This document shows, piece by piece, positions 47,363-58,430 of a stretch of 64,000 nucleotides of DNA. Origin of the DNA: Brachycybe producta (Eukaryota; Arthropoda; Diplopoda; Playtdesmida; Andrognathidae); assembly GCA_036925085.1 (NCBI GenBank), contig JAUPFP010000036.1:310001-374000 (forward strand), given 5' to 3'. Both the position numbers and the translations under genes were made by a program. The notes beneath the pieces are model-generated. The model saw only the letters and a program-made list of their open reading frames with translations, did no database searches and was not told the origin of the DNA. Position 1 is the stretch's first letter. Every line of letters begins with the position of its first letter.

Positions 47363-48177
47363 AGGGCTTTTTCACACGAAACCACTTTTGAGTTCGACTG
47401 CAAAAAATATTGTCGCAACCTCGCGAGAATGTATTGCTATATGGAAAAACGCCGGACCTTTTCACACGAGCGGCTTCTCAACCACTGTCACCAGAAAGAA
47501 GGTGGTCGATCTTCGCCACCGACAACAGTGTTTCTTCTTTTTGCATGAACCACTTTCCTACCGCGTCTCTTTGATCAAGTTCAATTCCTACGATGGTGAA
47601 ACAATCATTTAAGTGGTTTCTGATTAAAGCCTATTTTGTCTGAATGGCTAATGAGGTTATTCCTGTCGTTGATTACGACCACTTTTTTGCCATTTACTTA
47701 ACACACAAGAATGTTCACACGAGGTTATACAGTGTCGATGCGTGTGTTCGTGTTCAGCCACGAGTGGCTAACTCCACCTGTTTGTCAATAGTGATCAAGG
47801 TCATTCCATTGGACTGCACTGATAGCATACCATTGTTTTCTCTGGTGGTCCGGGTAAAACTGCATGATGATACAAAATGGCAACACACTGACAGGCAATT
47901 AGAAATCGGGACAAACAGAAGTTGGCTCCGCCCTTATTATGACGACCGGCAACTTATAATTGGTTTGTTGTGTGGTTCGACGTTGAAAAGGGCGGAGCAT
48001 GTGACGTCAGACTACATAACCAACCAATTAGAAGTTGCCAGTCGTCATAAAAAGGGCTTAGCCAACTTCTGTTTGTCCCGATTTCTAATTGCGTGTACAC
48101 ACAGTGTTCCGCAGACTACTACATTTGACAGTCGAATAAGTTGCGACCAATCAAAGTGTTTCGTGTTAAAAGGCCCT
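47363..48177. repeat. 815-bp foldback element, host of a family B copy
   Basis: TTAGGGCTTTTTCACACGAA left; TTTCGTGTTAAAAGGCCCTT right; further in, TTCGACTGC..TTGTCGCAACC pairs with GTTGCGACC region. Family B lies at 47891-48096. Confidence 0.65.
47891..48096. repeat. Family B palindromic MITE
   Basis: ACAGGCAATTAGAAATCGGG left, CCCGATTTCTAATTGCGTGT right. Flanks ACACACTG / ACACACAG are similar but not an exact 9-bp duplication. Confidence 0.85.
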
Positions 48178-48373
48178 TTGATTTTTCTTTTTCTTTAAAA
48201 TGATGGTTCGATTTTGTGTCTTTCACATTTTACCCTGGCAGTTTATTTCATCCGTATTTCCCTCACTTCTTCTCCGCCCTCCTCCCCTTGTGCGTAATTT
48301 AACAACAGAATCATTGAAGCATTTTCCTTGAAAATGTTATCATCAGAACCGCATTTAAGACTCAATTCCATCA

Positions 48374-48413
48374 CGGAGGAGGAGGAGGAGGAGGAGGAGG
48401 AGGAGGCGAAGAA
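48374..48413. repeat. (GGA)n microsatellite
   Basis: About eleven GGA/GAG units followed by GAAGAAG. Confidence 0.9.
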
Positions 48414-48807
48414 GAAGAAATTCGAGAATATGTCATACAAAGTCACTTAAAGTACATTTACTACTCAATGAAATCTCCTCGCAGATATTTCTTCTTCTTC
48501 TTCGATTTTTTCTCATCATCACTTTTAGTTTTTTTTTATGAAACACAAAAATGTTTTTAAAACACTTTTATTCAGTTTTTTTTTTGTTTCTTTAATTTCT
48601 GTTTTTTTTTTCTCCATCGAAAGTGATTTGTAAATTCAATTCAAAGTTGTCAGTTTTTTTAGAAGAAGAGAGTAAAAAGGAAATGTTGGTGATTTTTATT
48701 GAACTTTTAAGAAATTAATGGCGCTAGTTGTTGAAGTTCAAGTTTGATTTGACTCTTCTATACTAGAAGAGTTAAATAAAGTTGAAACTTTAGAGAAGTT
48801 TCTAAAG

Positions 48808-48950
48808 CCGCTATTACACTAGTAACTTTTAATGCAAGAAAACTTGCAATGCAACTTGTGATGTAACTTGCAACTAGAACTTTGTAATAAACTTCTATAT
48901 CACACTATGCAACCTAGTTCCCCCAATCAAGTTTTCAAAACTTCGTTTAT
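48808..48950. repeat. Family F-like element, left part
   Basis: AAAGCCGCTATTACACTAG start; AACTTGCAATGCAAC and TAACTTGCAACTAGAACTT closely repeated at 50850-50960. No right end found here. Confidence 0.6.
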
Positions 48951-48982
48951 TTCTGTTTGGTGTTCTGTTCTAGTCTGGACCA

Positions 48983-49231
48983 TGGTCCAGAACACCGAGC
49001 AGACCATGTTCGCGACCATTTCTAAAGAACATGTTCGTTGTTCTGGTCGCTGCGGCCGATTCGCGAATAATAGATGTTCGGGGAAATGTGTCACCGAGAC
49101 GTCCAAACTACGAAAAACTGGTTGATCGTTGCCGAACAGAACAACGAACAAAATTTGTTACAGAGAAATATCCCGAAAAAAAATGGCCACACTGTTCGCG
49201 AACTGGTTCGTTGTTGTGTTAGTCTGGACCC
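48983..49231. repeat. Foldback element with GGTCCAGA ends
   Basis: TGGTCCAGAACACCGAGC left pairs with GTGTTAGTCTGGACCCA right; inner GTTCGCGACC/GGTTCGCGAAC-like pairs. Confidence 0.6.
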
Positions 49232-49448
49232 ACCTTAAAACATTTGATGCAAATTTAAAAATGAAAAAACGTTATTTTCGTAAGTTTGATTTGTTTTCCA
49301 TTCCATTGATTTTCTCTCTATTCGTTTTTTTAGTTTCCCACAAATAAACATTTTCTAAGAGGAAATTAGTTTTTCTTTAAAGTAATATTTAAATCAGTAA
49401 TATTTATTCTTTTCTTCTTCAATTATTGATTTGATTGGATTGATTGAG

Positions 49449-49449
49449 T

Positions 49450-49533
<84 letters not shown>
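49449..49533. repeat. (GA)n microsatellite
   Basis: About 85 bp of GA with one GAAGAG break. Confidence 0.95.
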
Positions 49534-49536
<3 letters not shown>

Positions 49537-50810
49537 AAAATTTAATATAAAAGGTCTCGGAAGATATTGATAAAAAAAAAAAAACGCCTTAAATTCGAAG
49601 TAATTTATCTTGATTTTTTTATTATAACAAGTGCCTCTCTTATTATATTCTGTTATTATTCTTATTAATATTTTGGGTTTGTGATTCAATCTGAAGATAG
49701 AAAGAATGAAACAGAAAATAAGGGTGTGGCTACCATTTTTTTATACATATTTTGTTATTATGAATAAATTATTAATATTACGTTAGTAGAAATGATCAGA
49801 ATGAATGAAATGTCATTCGAATTTGAATGATACATCATCATCATCCGCCATATTAATATTTACTACAAATATGTATTCAAAATCTGAACTGACTTTTAAT
49901 TAATTAATATTTTAGAAGTAATTTCTCCATGAAGAAGAAGAAGAAACAAAAATTACTTCAACGCCTTCATTATTATAATAATAATGATGGCTTATGGTGT
50001 TCCTATTCAATTCTATATTATTAACCTTATATAATAATATATGAAAGTGAAAATTATTAGTAGAAAGAGATTCGCAACTTCCTAAATTAGAATTCTTTCT
50101 AATCCGAAATAAAAATTGGGTGGGTTGGGTTTTTAATGAGAGCCTCCCCCCCCCCCGGTTCGTATTGATTTTAGTAATTTTTGAGATGAAATTGAAGTAA
50201 GTTTAACCGAATTTGCTTTGTTCACACACTTAATTTAACGCTAATTGAAGTAAATTCAATTTGATTTTTGTATATAATAGAAAAGGCATTATTATATGTA
50301 TATTTCCGCAAAAAAAAGAAACTGTTTCTGACAGAATCTATATAAGGTGAATTATGTCACCGTCAAAGTGGAAAACCGGTCGTTCTGCAAATTTACTAGT
50401 CGATTTGTTAAAAAAAAAAAACTGCACACTGACGAACATTTCAGGTAATGTATAGAATGTCTACATTAGCAAACCAGCTGATATGCTAGATAATTATAAT
50501 TAATAACGCGTGGATCCCGCATGAGAGATAAAAAGGCAGAAAATAATTTTATAATCTGACATTTCTGCATTCCTCCGCGTCAAAGGGACATTTTTTAGTT
50601 AATTGAAGAAAGAAAGAATAGAAAGGGGGAGGAGCCATAAAGGAACACAGAAAGTTTGTTTCTAATTTTATTTTCTAGTGGTTTTTCTGCATGTGTGATT
50701 CTTCCCTAAATGCTTTTCTCCATAAAGACAAAATAATCATAATTAGCAAAGAAAAAATCAGCTTGTCCATAATCCATGTTAATGACATTTTCTAGATTTG
50801 ACTTGTTGTT

Positions 50811-51443
50811 TAAAGCCCCTTTCACACTAGCAACCTCCGATACAATTCAACTTGCAATGCAACCTGTGATGTGACTTGCAACTAGAACTTTGTAATAAAC
50901 TTCTATATATCACACTATGCAACCTCTAGTTCCCAATCAAGTTTTCAAAACTTCGTTTATGTCAAGGGGCCGACACATTCGGGTGAGTCTCGTACGGTAT
51001 CAGAAGCCATTTTACTTTTAATCCGCGTTTTACTGAATTTTAAAATTTCAATTCTAATTCTGGATATCCAGTAAAAATGCAGCTAAAAAGTAAAATGACT
51101 TTCCATCCACACGGTCTGCCGTGAATCGTAGTGAAAATCGTACATGATTTTCTTCAATGTCCGCCCCCTCCCTTGGTTTGTGTCCATATTGTGATCAAAC
51201 CGGAAGTCATGAAACCGGGAATTCGTTCAATGTTACATATGTCATTTCCGGCAAACGGTTGTTTGTCAGAAAGTTTACTTGAAAAGTCTCTCAAAGTTGA
51301 ACCTGTTCAACTCGACTGAGTTTGACAGTTAGTTAAAAGGAAAGTTTTATCAAGTTGCATGTTGCATATCACACTATAAACATTGAATTTGCATGTCACA
51401 TTGCACGTTTTATTGCATCAAAAGTTGCTAGTGTGATAGGGGG
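50811..51443. repeat. Family F-like foldback, 630 bp
   Basis: AAGCCCCTTTCACACTAGCAA left and TTGCTAGTGTGATAGGGG right are inverted. A further inverted pair (GTACGGTATCAGAAGCCATTT.. / ..TCGTACATG) suggests another insertion at about 50967-51165. Confidence 0.65.
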
Positions 51444-52289
51444 GTTTAGACATTCTGCACATTATTTAGAAAATGATAACGATTAAAGTAGATTTAGTGG
51501 GGGGTTTTCTTTTTTAAAAATGGCCCAGTGAATTAGTAGAATGACTGATTTTTCACTTTGACTCTATAATACACACACACAAAAGGTGAAATGGATGCAA
51601 CTAATTTTCTCTTCTTCTTTTTTTTTCTTCTTCCAATGAAAATAAATTTTCTCTTGAGGATTTGTTTTTCGTTTTTGCCTTTTTATTATTATGTCTATAT
51701 GAAATCCATTGTTGTTAGGTTAGGTTAGTAGTGTTAGACTAACAAAAGTATTACAGACACACACATAATGGTATGGATATTATATTGTAAATTGCATTTT
51801 CTTCATGGGCTTATTGTTATTATTTTTATTATTATTATGGTTTTCTTCTCTATCTGGTTTTTTCTACCTGTTTCTATTTTAAGATTAGAAAGAGAGAGAG
51901 AGAGAGAGGGTTTTAAAAAGTTGAAAAGATCTATATTATGCAAAAACCAACATGATTAATGGATATATATTGAATCATTTAATAGAATGTCGATATTTTT
52001 ATTAGAACGTTTTTCTATAGAAAAAAGTATTCTGAAATTGCTCGTTTTTTATGGTAATCCATCAAAGAAAAAGTTTTATCGCAAAGTTGAATATCAGTGG
52101 GAAAAGAGATAGAGAAAATAAAGGGTGGGGAGGGCATTTTATTAAAAATTTATTTCAATTCATTTTGTGGAGAAAAGTTTTTTTGCTTTAAAAAAAACAT
52201 CTGTAAAATTTCAGCTAAAATATGAAATAATTTACAGTGAAAAAAAAAATACAACACGATAAGACAATAGTGTAAGATGTTTACACATT

Positions 52290-52655
52290 CGTTTAACACG
52301 AAAAAAATTATATTTTGGTCCTTTTCATTTTGTGTTAAACAGTTTCGATTGTATAATTAATTTTTATTATCAGTAATAAGGTGAAAAAATGACGCTTTTT
52401 TCAAATCGAAAGGACTATTTAGAGGCTAAAATCTAGAAGAAATCGTGGTAAAGCGATAATAATTATTACCTCTGGGAGAACTCTAGCCTCTAAACATAGG
52501 ATATATATAGGATATAAATAGGATATAAATAGGATAAAAATTCTTTTAACACGAAAACAATATTTTTAATATTGTTTACGTGTTAAAATAATTTTTATTC
52601 TATTCTAATATTCCGAATATATTTTTCGTGTTAAACGATTTCCACTTTATTATAA
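52290..52655. repeat. Family K region with nested family H
   Basis: CGTTTAACACGAAAAAAATT left, TTTTTCGTGTTAAACGATTT right. A family H copy (52425-52498) and a triple ATAGGATATAAATAGG repeat are inside. Confidence 0.55.
52425..52498. repeat. Family H foldback
   Basis: TTTAGAGGCTAAAATCTAGA left, CTCTAGCCTCTAAAC right. Confidence 0.65.
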
Positions 52656-53013
52656 TATGTAAATTTGAAATTTAAAGTCATATATCGTGATTTAGTAGGG
52701 AACAAATGTCTTTTTGATTTATTTTTTGATAACTTTTTATCTTCTTGAGAATAATTCTAGTTTTTAGTGTTATATAAAATATAAAAGTTATCTTTGTCGT
52801 TTTTCTACCGATATATTTGCTCACCAGATGGCTTTTTTGTGTATGTTGTTTATATATAAAACTCGCATTTGAAAACACATTTCAAACTGGGATTTCTATT
52901 TTTTGGCAAAAGTTGAAAGATCTGGTTTTTAAAAAGAAAAATGGTCGTTTCACTATTTACTTACAACTCATCCTCATTTTCAAGTGGAAAAGTGAGAAGA
53001 AATGAAGATGATT

Positions 53014-53300
53014 GGCTCAAATTCAAGAAGGGAATTTTTGCATTTTGAACCCTCAGAACCAAGGTGTCAACTTTAGAAAAAAAAACTTCCTGTTTTATGC
53101 CTTTGGCACACAGACCACTTTTAGTAGTCGATTTCGACTGCAAAATGAAGTCGAGTTGTCATCTGCGTGTACCAAGCTTGATCCACAGACCAGCCACCTA
53201 CGACCACTCAAAGTGGTCTGTGTGCCAAGGGCCATAATGAGTACCTACTTGAGGGGGAGTTTTGTTTTCTATGTTGAATGTTTTTTATGTTAGGTCCTGT
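53014..53300. repeat. Family M element with nested family G
   Basis: CTCAAATTCAAGAAGGGAAT left end and AACCCTCAGAACCAAGG match the M copy at 21849; the right end is unclear. Family G lies inside. Confidence 0.5.
53103..53236. repeat. Family G foldback, cleanest copy
   Basis: TTGGCACACAGACCACTTTT left; AAAGTGGTCTGTGTGCCAA right, exact over the terminal bases. Confidence 0.75.
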
Positions 53301-53895
53301 TTCTTTCTGCTTCACAAAAATTAAAGGTTAAAATGCTTTTTAAACTTGAAGAAGTTGAAGCTGAAAAAGTAGGTTTCATTTTCAACTAGTTGAATTTGTT
53401 TTCACAACTAAATGAGGTTGATTCTGGTCTTAAATTAATAGTATATTCATCATTTCACGTAATGTAAATAATATTTTAATTAGATGTACGTTAAGTTTAT
53501 CTAAAGCTTTACGGATACCCCAAAATTAAACCATTTAAATATAAAATTACAGTGCTGATAAATGGCAATTTCTAGTTTAATTAAAGTGGTAGGGCGATAG
53601 GGGTTTTCACACTTCAGTTGACCTAACATAATAACGCAAACTACCATAGTGAATAAGCAGAGGCCACGTTTGTGCTCTCGTATCGAATTCTTTTTCTCCT
53701 AATAGTCACATTATATTATCCAACCAATAGCAATGCATTATTTCTCCAGTTGATATTGTCACACTTTAATAATTTCCATCAAATTGGGAACATGGTTTTA
53801 AAAGTGCCAACTTTCCATTCTTGAATTTGAACCATTTTTTTTTTTTAAATATTATTCTGTTCAGGTGTCTATCCATCCTCTTGAGGGATGATTTC

Positions 53896-54048
53896 ATCTC
53901 AAACGATTCCATCTAGCGTGACGACAAGAGGGTTGGAGGTGAAGGCTGACTATTAGATTTTACAGTAGAGTATCCTCTACGCGTACATTACCTAGAAGCT
54001 TTGCTAGCCTCCACCTCCAACCCTCGTCGTCGTTTTAAATGGAAATAC
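53896..54048. repeat. Family C foldback, uninterrupted copy
   Basis: ACGACAAGAGGGTTGGAGGT left; ACCTCCAACCCTCGTCGTCG right; about 150 bp. Gives the ends used to recognise the interrupted copies. Confidence 0.8.
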
Positions 54049-54984
54049 ATCCATTGTAAACGTCAAGATATTAGATTTTATAAAAGGGTGCAGTAAGTAA
54101 AGCAACATTTTTAAGACTTGACTGCCTTTTTTTTATGCATTGGCGTCACATTTCGATCAAAATTCTTCACAAGAAGTGATTTTATTTTCTCTCATAGGCC
54201 TACTCTATTATATACCTCAATGTTCCAATGAATCATTGGAAGTTTCACCGAAATTGAGAGTGAGTGAGATGGAGAGGAAAAAAAAAAGATTTTTCTGGTC
54301 TAGTTTACCGAGGAGGAGAAAGAAAGAAAAAATACTCGAGAGAGATAAATTTAAACACCAAGTCAGCCCTTTTTTTATTTTCATTTTTGTTGAAACTCTT
54401 CTTATGTTTTTTTTTTTTGAAGTTGAGGTTTTGTATTAAGTTCGACTTTTTTGATGTGTTCTCATTTTTCGACGACGTTACAACGACAAAAAACAAAACG
54501 GCTTTTACGAAACAACCTCCAGTAAAAAAAAGAAGTCCTCCTCCTACACAAGTTCAGTTGAGGATGAAATTTACTGCCAACTTACTATACTAGTAGTACA
54601 GTATGTGTACTATATTTAGTATATATATAACTAAACTAGTATATAAGGTTAGTTAAGTAAGTATGTTGGTTGTTAAGTTAGTTGGTGGAACGACAATATT
54701 GGCTTCATTTAAACTTTTCTCTTTCTCTCTTTATTCTTCTTGTTCGGTGTTCGTGCCGCCGCTTTCAGTAAATGTGGTTCTTTCAGTTGGAAACAAATTA
54801 TACTGAGACTGACCACATCATCATAATAACACTAGTAGTAGTTGTGACGGACTGACTGACCATTCGGATTTTCTATTGTTTCTTTTTCTTCTGTAACTGC
54901 TGCTGCTGCTATTGCAAAAAAAAAGGGACATTCTAGTTAGTAGGTCTCGTAAAATGGTGAATTTGACGTGAAAATTAAGGTACA

Positions 54985-55090
54985 AGTCAGAAATTCATAA
55001 TTTGAAACTAGAAAAGTAAAGAAAAATAATTGAAAATTAATTTAATGACGCTATTATCTTTCAAAATACAGTAGTTTCAAATAGCGTATT
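54985..55090. repeat. Family A MITE relic
   Basis: GAAACTAGAAAAGTAAAG and TATCTTTCAAAATACAGTA only. Confidence 0.45.
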
Positions 55091-55201
55091 CAATTAGTTT
55101 TGTAATTGCAATTAATTAAAATATGTTGGTGACATTAACTATTATACCTAGTACACACACACAGCTGATAATTTAAATGCATTTAAATAATAAATGTGTT
55201 C

Positions 55202-55400
55202 TACAGAGCCCTGTGAAGGGCAAACAAACAATATGTCGAATTCAATTTATTGAGTTTATAAATCTGAAAATATTTAGTTTATACTTAAAAATTATATATT
55301 AAACTATTAACAAAATATTGATTTAGTATTTCAATTTAAAATATTAATAATAAAGTCAATTTTTATTTGGTTCGACATGTCCTTAACTGGATTCCGTATA
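55202..55400. repeat. Family J foldback without tandem array
   Basis: CAGAGCCCTGTGAAGGGCAA and TATGTCGAATTCAATTT left; GGTTCGACATGTCCTTAACT right. Related ends to the array-bearing J at 27668, but only 200 bp. Confidence 0.6.
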
Positions 55401-55609
55401 ATTCACCTACACACATTTAATTTGAATTCATTTAACTCATGTGTGTACAAGGTATAAGCCTTTTCTCATTTAACCAGTAAACATTTTTAATATTTATAAA
55501 TAAATTAATAATAAATAAATAATAACAATGTATTTTTAAATAGATTTGGTTTGGTTTGAAAGGTGACATTTGGATAAGTAAATACAATGTAAGCTTAGTT
55601 TATTTTAGA

Positions 55610-55700
55610 AAAATAATTTATATTTAATCATGAATTGACTTTTTACGTGATTCCTTTACTTTTCTAGTTTTTAAACAAAACATTGGGCTGTAGACTCGAG
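55610..55700. repeat. Family A MITE relic
   Basis: CTTTTCTAGTTTTTAAACAA right-arm remnant. Confidence 0.4.
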
Positions 55701-56117
55701 CAAGAAACTTGAACTTTGAAGAGTAAATTTACACTTCCTGTACAAAAAAAAGATACTCAGTAAAGAGGGTTTTTCTTTGTTGGAATCTCTGGAATCCTAA
55801 ACCTTGAATTTGAACCTTTAAATTTTTTCTAAAAACAAAAATCCTTTCTTATGACGTAATATTACGGTCCATTGCTCCTGTTGTAGTCATAATTTGGCAA
55901 TAAGATCTTCCCGTGGCCTGATTTGTGGTGCAAATTGAAAGCAAAATTCAGGAGAACGGTCTTTCTTCATCCGTGAGAAACGTGACAAAAGAAAAAGGTG
56001 GCAAACGGAGGAGGAGCACCTGATGTGTAAATCAAAAGCAGAAAAGAAAAGTCACTTTTAAATTATTTAAAATCAATTGAAATTGATTTTGAATACGATT
56101 TTTAAAAAGCTTGAAAA

Positions 56118-56196
56118 ATGCTGGAACGCTTGAACAACATTGCTAATGAGAAGAAGATGAATCCACCTCCATTACCCACATCTCAATCTACAAATG
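56118..56196 (+). CDS. Candidate alternative first exon (1c) of the KCC-type gene
   Basis: ATG followed by LERLNNIANEKKMNPPPLP and six more residues plus one base, then a GTAAAA donor. Phase 1 with a glycine codon, as at 23809 and 36905. It has no RFxV motif. It would be the closest to the transporter body and could serve as a kinase-insensitive isoform start. Evidence is phase agreement and a clean ATG frame; the donor is only moderate. May be unrelated. Confidence 0.45.
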
Positions 56197-56564
56197 GTAA
56201 AATGTCAAATTTTTCATAAATTTACAATCTTGATGATGTTTTTTTTTTCTCGTTATTTTTTCTCACTAATATTGAGATAAAAAGGAATTGAAGCGGAATA
56301 GAAAAAAGGATGAGGGCGGGGAGAGGAGGGCTGTTTCAAGCTCAAATGAATCCTTCTCAAAATTGAGGGCTGGAGGTAGAGACTAGCTATTAGAGGAACA
56401 CATTTGTGTGCCAAGTGTGCTGGCTGGCTGGCCGGCTGGCACTATGTCGCCGAAGTCTATATTAACGTTATCTACCTTTAGTCAACTATAAAAGTGGTTA
56501 ACATTACCTCCTTTCCATTGTTGTTACATAACCAGGTTATAGTTAACTACAATCTAGTTAAAAA

Positions 56565-56662
56565 GTTTGAAATTAAACTTGAATGTTTTTTTAGAAACTA
56601 GAAGGGTAGCAAAGTTGAAAAATCAGCTGTTCATTAACCCATCTTAAATGATTCTGTTAATT
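56565..56662. repeat. Family A MITE fragment
   Basis: TTTTTTTAGAAACTAGAAGG joined directly to AAAAATCAGCTGTTCATTAA, i.e. the two outer ends with the centre deleted. Confidence 0.7.
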
Positions 56663-56940
56663 TTTCAGTCACAATTTAATTGTTCTTTGTCACTGGCTGC
56701 CATGTTGTTTGTAAACCAAGAGTCTTGTGTTTAAAACAGGAAGTGATTTTTTAACCATTAAACTACGTTGTGTGTCAATTCAGTTGAGTTAATTGTTGGC
56801 TAATTTAACCTAAATGTGGGGAAAAAGGAGATGTAAATAGTAGAAAATGTGCTTTTCTTCCGCGTAACAGTAATGGCAACAATTTATTACTCTAACCTTA
56901 ATAACTAATAAGCATTGCTACATGCAGTTAGAAATCGGGG

Positions 56941-57126
56941 AGAACTTCAGTTGGCTCCGCCCTTATTATGACGACCGGCAACTTCTAATTGGTTTGTTGT
57001 GTGGTTCGACGTTGAAAAGGACCGGATCATGTGACGTGAGACTACATAACCAACCAATTAGAAGTTGCCGTTCATCATAACAAGGGCGGAGCTAACTGAA
57101 GTTCTTCCCGATTTCTAACTGCCTGT
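56941..57126. repeat. Family B palindromic MITE with 9-bp target duplication
   Basis: CATGCAGTTAGAAATCGGGG left, CCCGATTTCTAACTGCCTGT right; flanked on both sides by GCATTGCTA. A few bases are missing from the left terminus. Confidence 0.85.
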
Positions 57127-57989
57127 GCATTGCTAGCCTCCACCTCCAACCCTCGTCGTCATTTGAGATGGGGGAACACACCTGGGGAAGGGAAATATGA
57201 AGATGAATATGTTCTAAATTTCAGTAGATATCTTATATATAAATTTACATTGACTTGAGGGTTTTCTCTTGTGTCTTCAGTAGAGGTTGAATAATGTTGG
57301 AACCGTTGCCAAAATAAACAATTGTACCAATTGTCTAGAATTCCCATCAGAAATCTCCTTTTCGTCTACTTTTAAATTGCCTTTTTTTACTCATGAGTTT
57401 CTCCTCGATTTAAACTTCAGTTGCTACCTGAATTGTTGAAAATAAAAGAGAAGAAGAAGAAGAAAATCTCCACGAAATTAGTATGCAATGAATTAGGACC
57501 CCTCCCCCCTCTCCTCCCATTTCGAATATCAACTTGTTGGTTCCATCATTCCGTGCTAGACCTTCCTCTTATCCATTCCTATGTTTATTTTTGGTTTATT
57601 TATTAGGTAACCTAATTGAAACACTTGTTAGTAATTGTCAAGAATGTTTGTGTGGCTAAAATTGAATTTTCACACGCAACCCCTGGATGGTTTTTTCCCG
57701 CCCTACTTCTACAATCTCTATGAATGGATTTATTTTTACACTAAACTAGCCTCGTAATTTGAAAATGGCATACATTTGTTATTGCATATTGGTTAGGAAG
57801 AAGAAGAGAAAAAAGGAGCATTCTAGAAAAAAAGTGTCAAGATTCTTTTTTTTTTACTGATGGCAGAACTTACAGACTATAAATGCAACCATTTATGAGC
57901 CAATTACGAATTTACGATGCATTCTACTGAATGAAGCCAGTGGTTCAGCACTTTTATATTATAATATATACTTGCTACACAGTGTAACT

Positions 57990-58055
57990 TGAAGCTTGTG
58001 ACGTCAGAGGAGGTTAACCAAACAGTTATGCTTCTGTCGTTTGGTCTCCACGGGG
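57990..58055. repeat. Family D half element
   Basis: GAAGCTTGTGACGTCAGAGG then TCTGTCGTTTGGTCTCCAC; no right arm nearby. Confidence 0.65.
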
Positions 58056-58104
58056 CTCAGCTCGCAAACAAAAATGTTTAACAAGAAGAAACAATTACAG
58101 TTAT

Positions 58105-58265
58105 ATACTCTGCAAGCAGCCGGTTGGCATATGGCAGAGGGACCTTAAGATCCAATTGCTGCATGATACAGTATAATAAGTTAATAACTACAGCAAAAAA
58201 TCTGCATTGCAAATATAAATGCAGCCATGAAAATTTAAACCCACAATTCACCTTTTGTTTTAAAA
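58105..58265 (-). mobile_element. LINE 3' UTR fragment
   Basis: CTCTGCAAGCAGCCGGTTGG-CATATGGCAGAGGGAC is nearly the same as the tail of the LINE fragment at 46393. 3' end only. Confidence 0.6.
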
Positions 58266-58289
58266 CTGTTGGGAACTTAAAGCCACGTA

Positions 58290-58430
58290 CAGACTAGAAA
58301 ACGTTTCTAAGTGATTAAAGTTACCCTTCTAGTTTCTAAAACACTTCCTAGTTTTTCTTAATTTTGCTTCCGAACAACAATAATAAAGTTTGAATTTCTG
58401 CTGTTCATAAACCATCTTAAAATGACTAGT
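58290..58430. repeat. Family A MITE right half
   Basis: GTTACCCTTCTAGTTTCTAA to ATAAACCATCTTAAAATG. Confidence 0.75.

Larger units (their letters stand above)
36966..56100. other. Long non-coding stretch between exons 1b and 1c
   Basis: No supported gene on either strand. It is made of foldback elements, a LINE fragment, long CT/GA arrays and AT-rich filler. Listed repeats cover the recognisable part. Confidence 0.6.
56340..57170. repeat. Family C foldback containing family A and B copies
   Basis: CTCAAATGA and GAGGGCTGGAGGTAGAGACTAGC at the left; GCTAGCCTCCACCTCCAACC-CTC..TCATTTGAG at the right. Confidence 0.65.

Noticed and set aside
47644..48198. 184-residue open frame
   Set aside because: Runs through a family B palindrome and the arm of another foldback element; no motif, no splice context.
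51131..51319. 62-residue frame
   Set aside because: Inside the F-like foldback; no family features.
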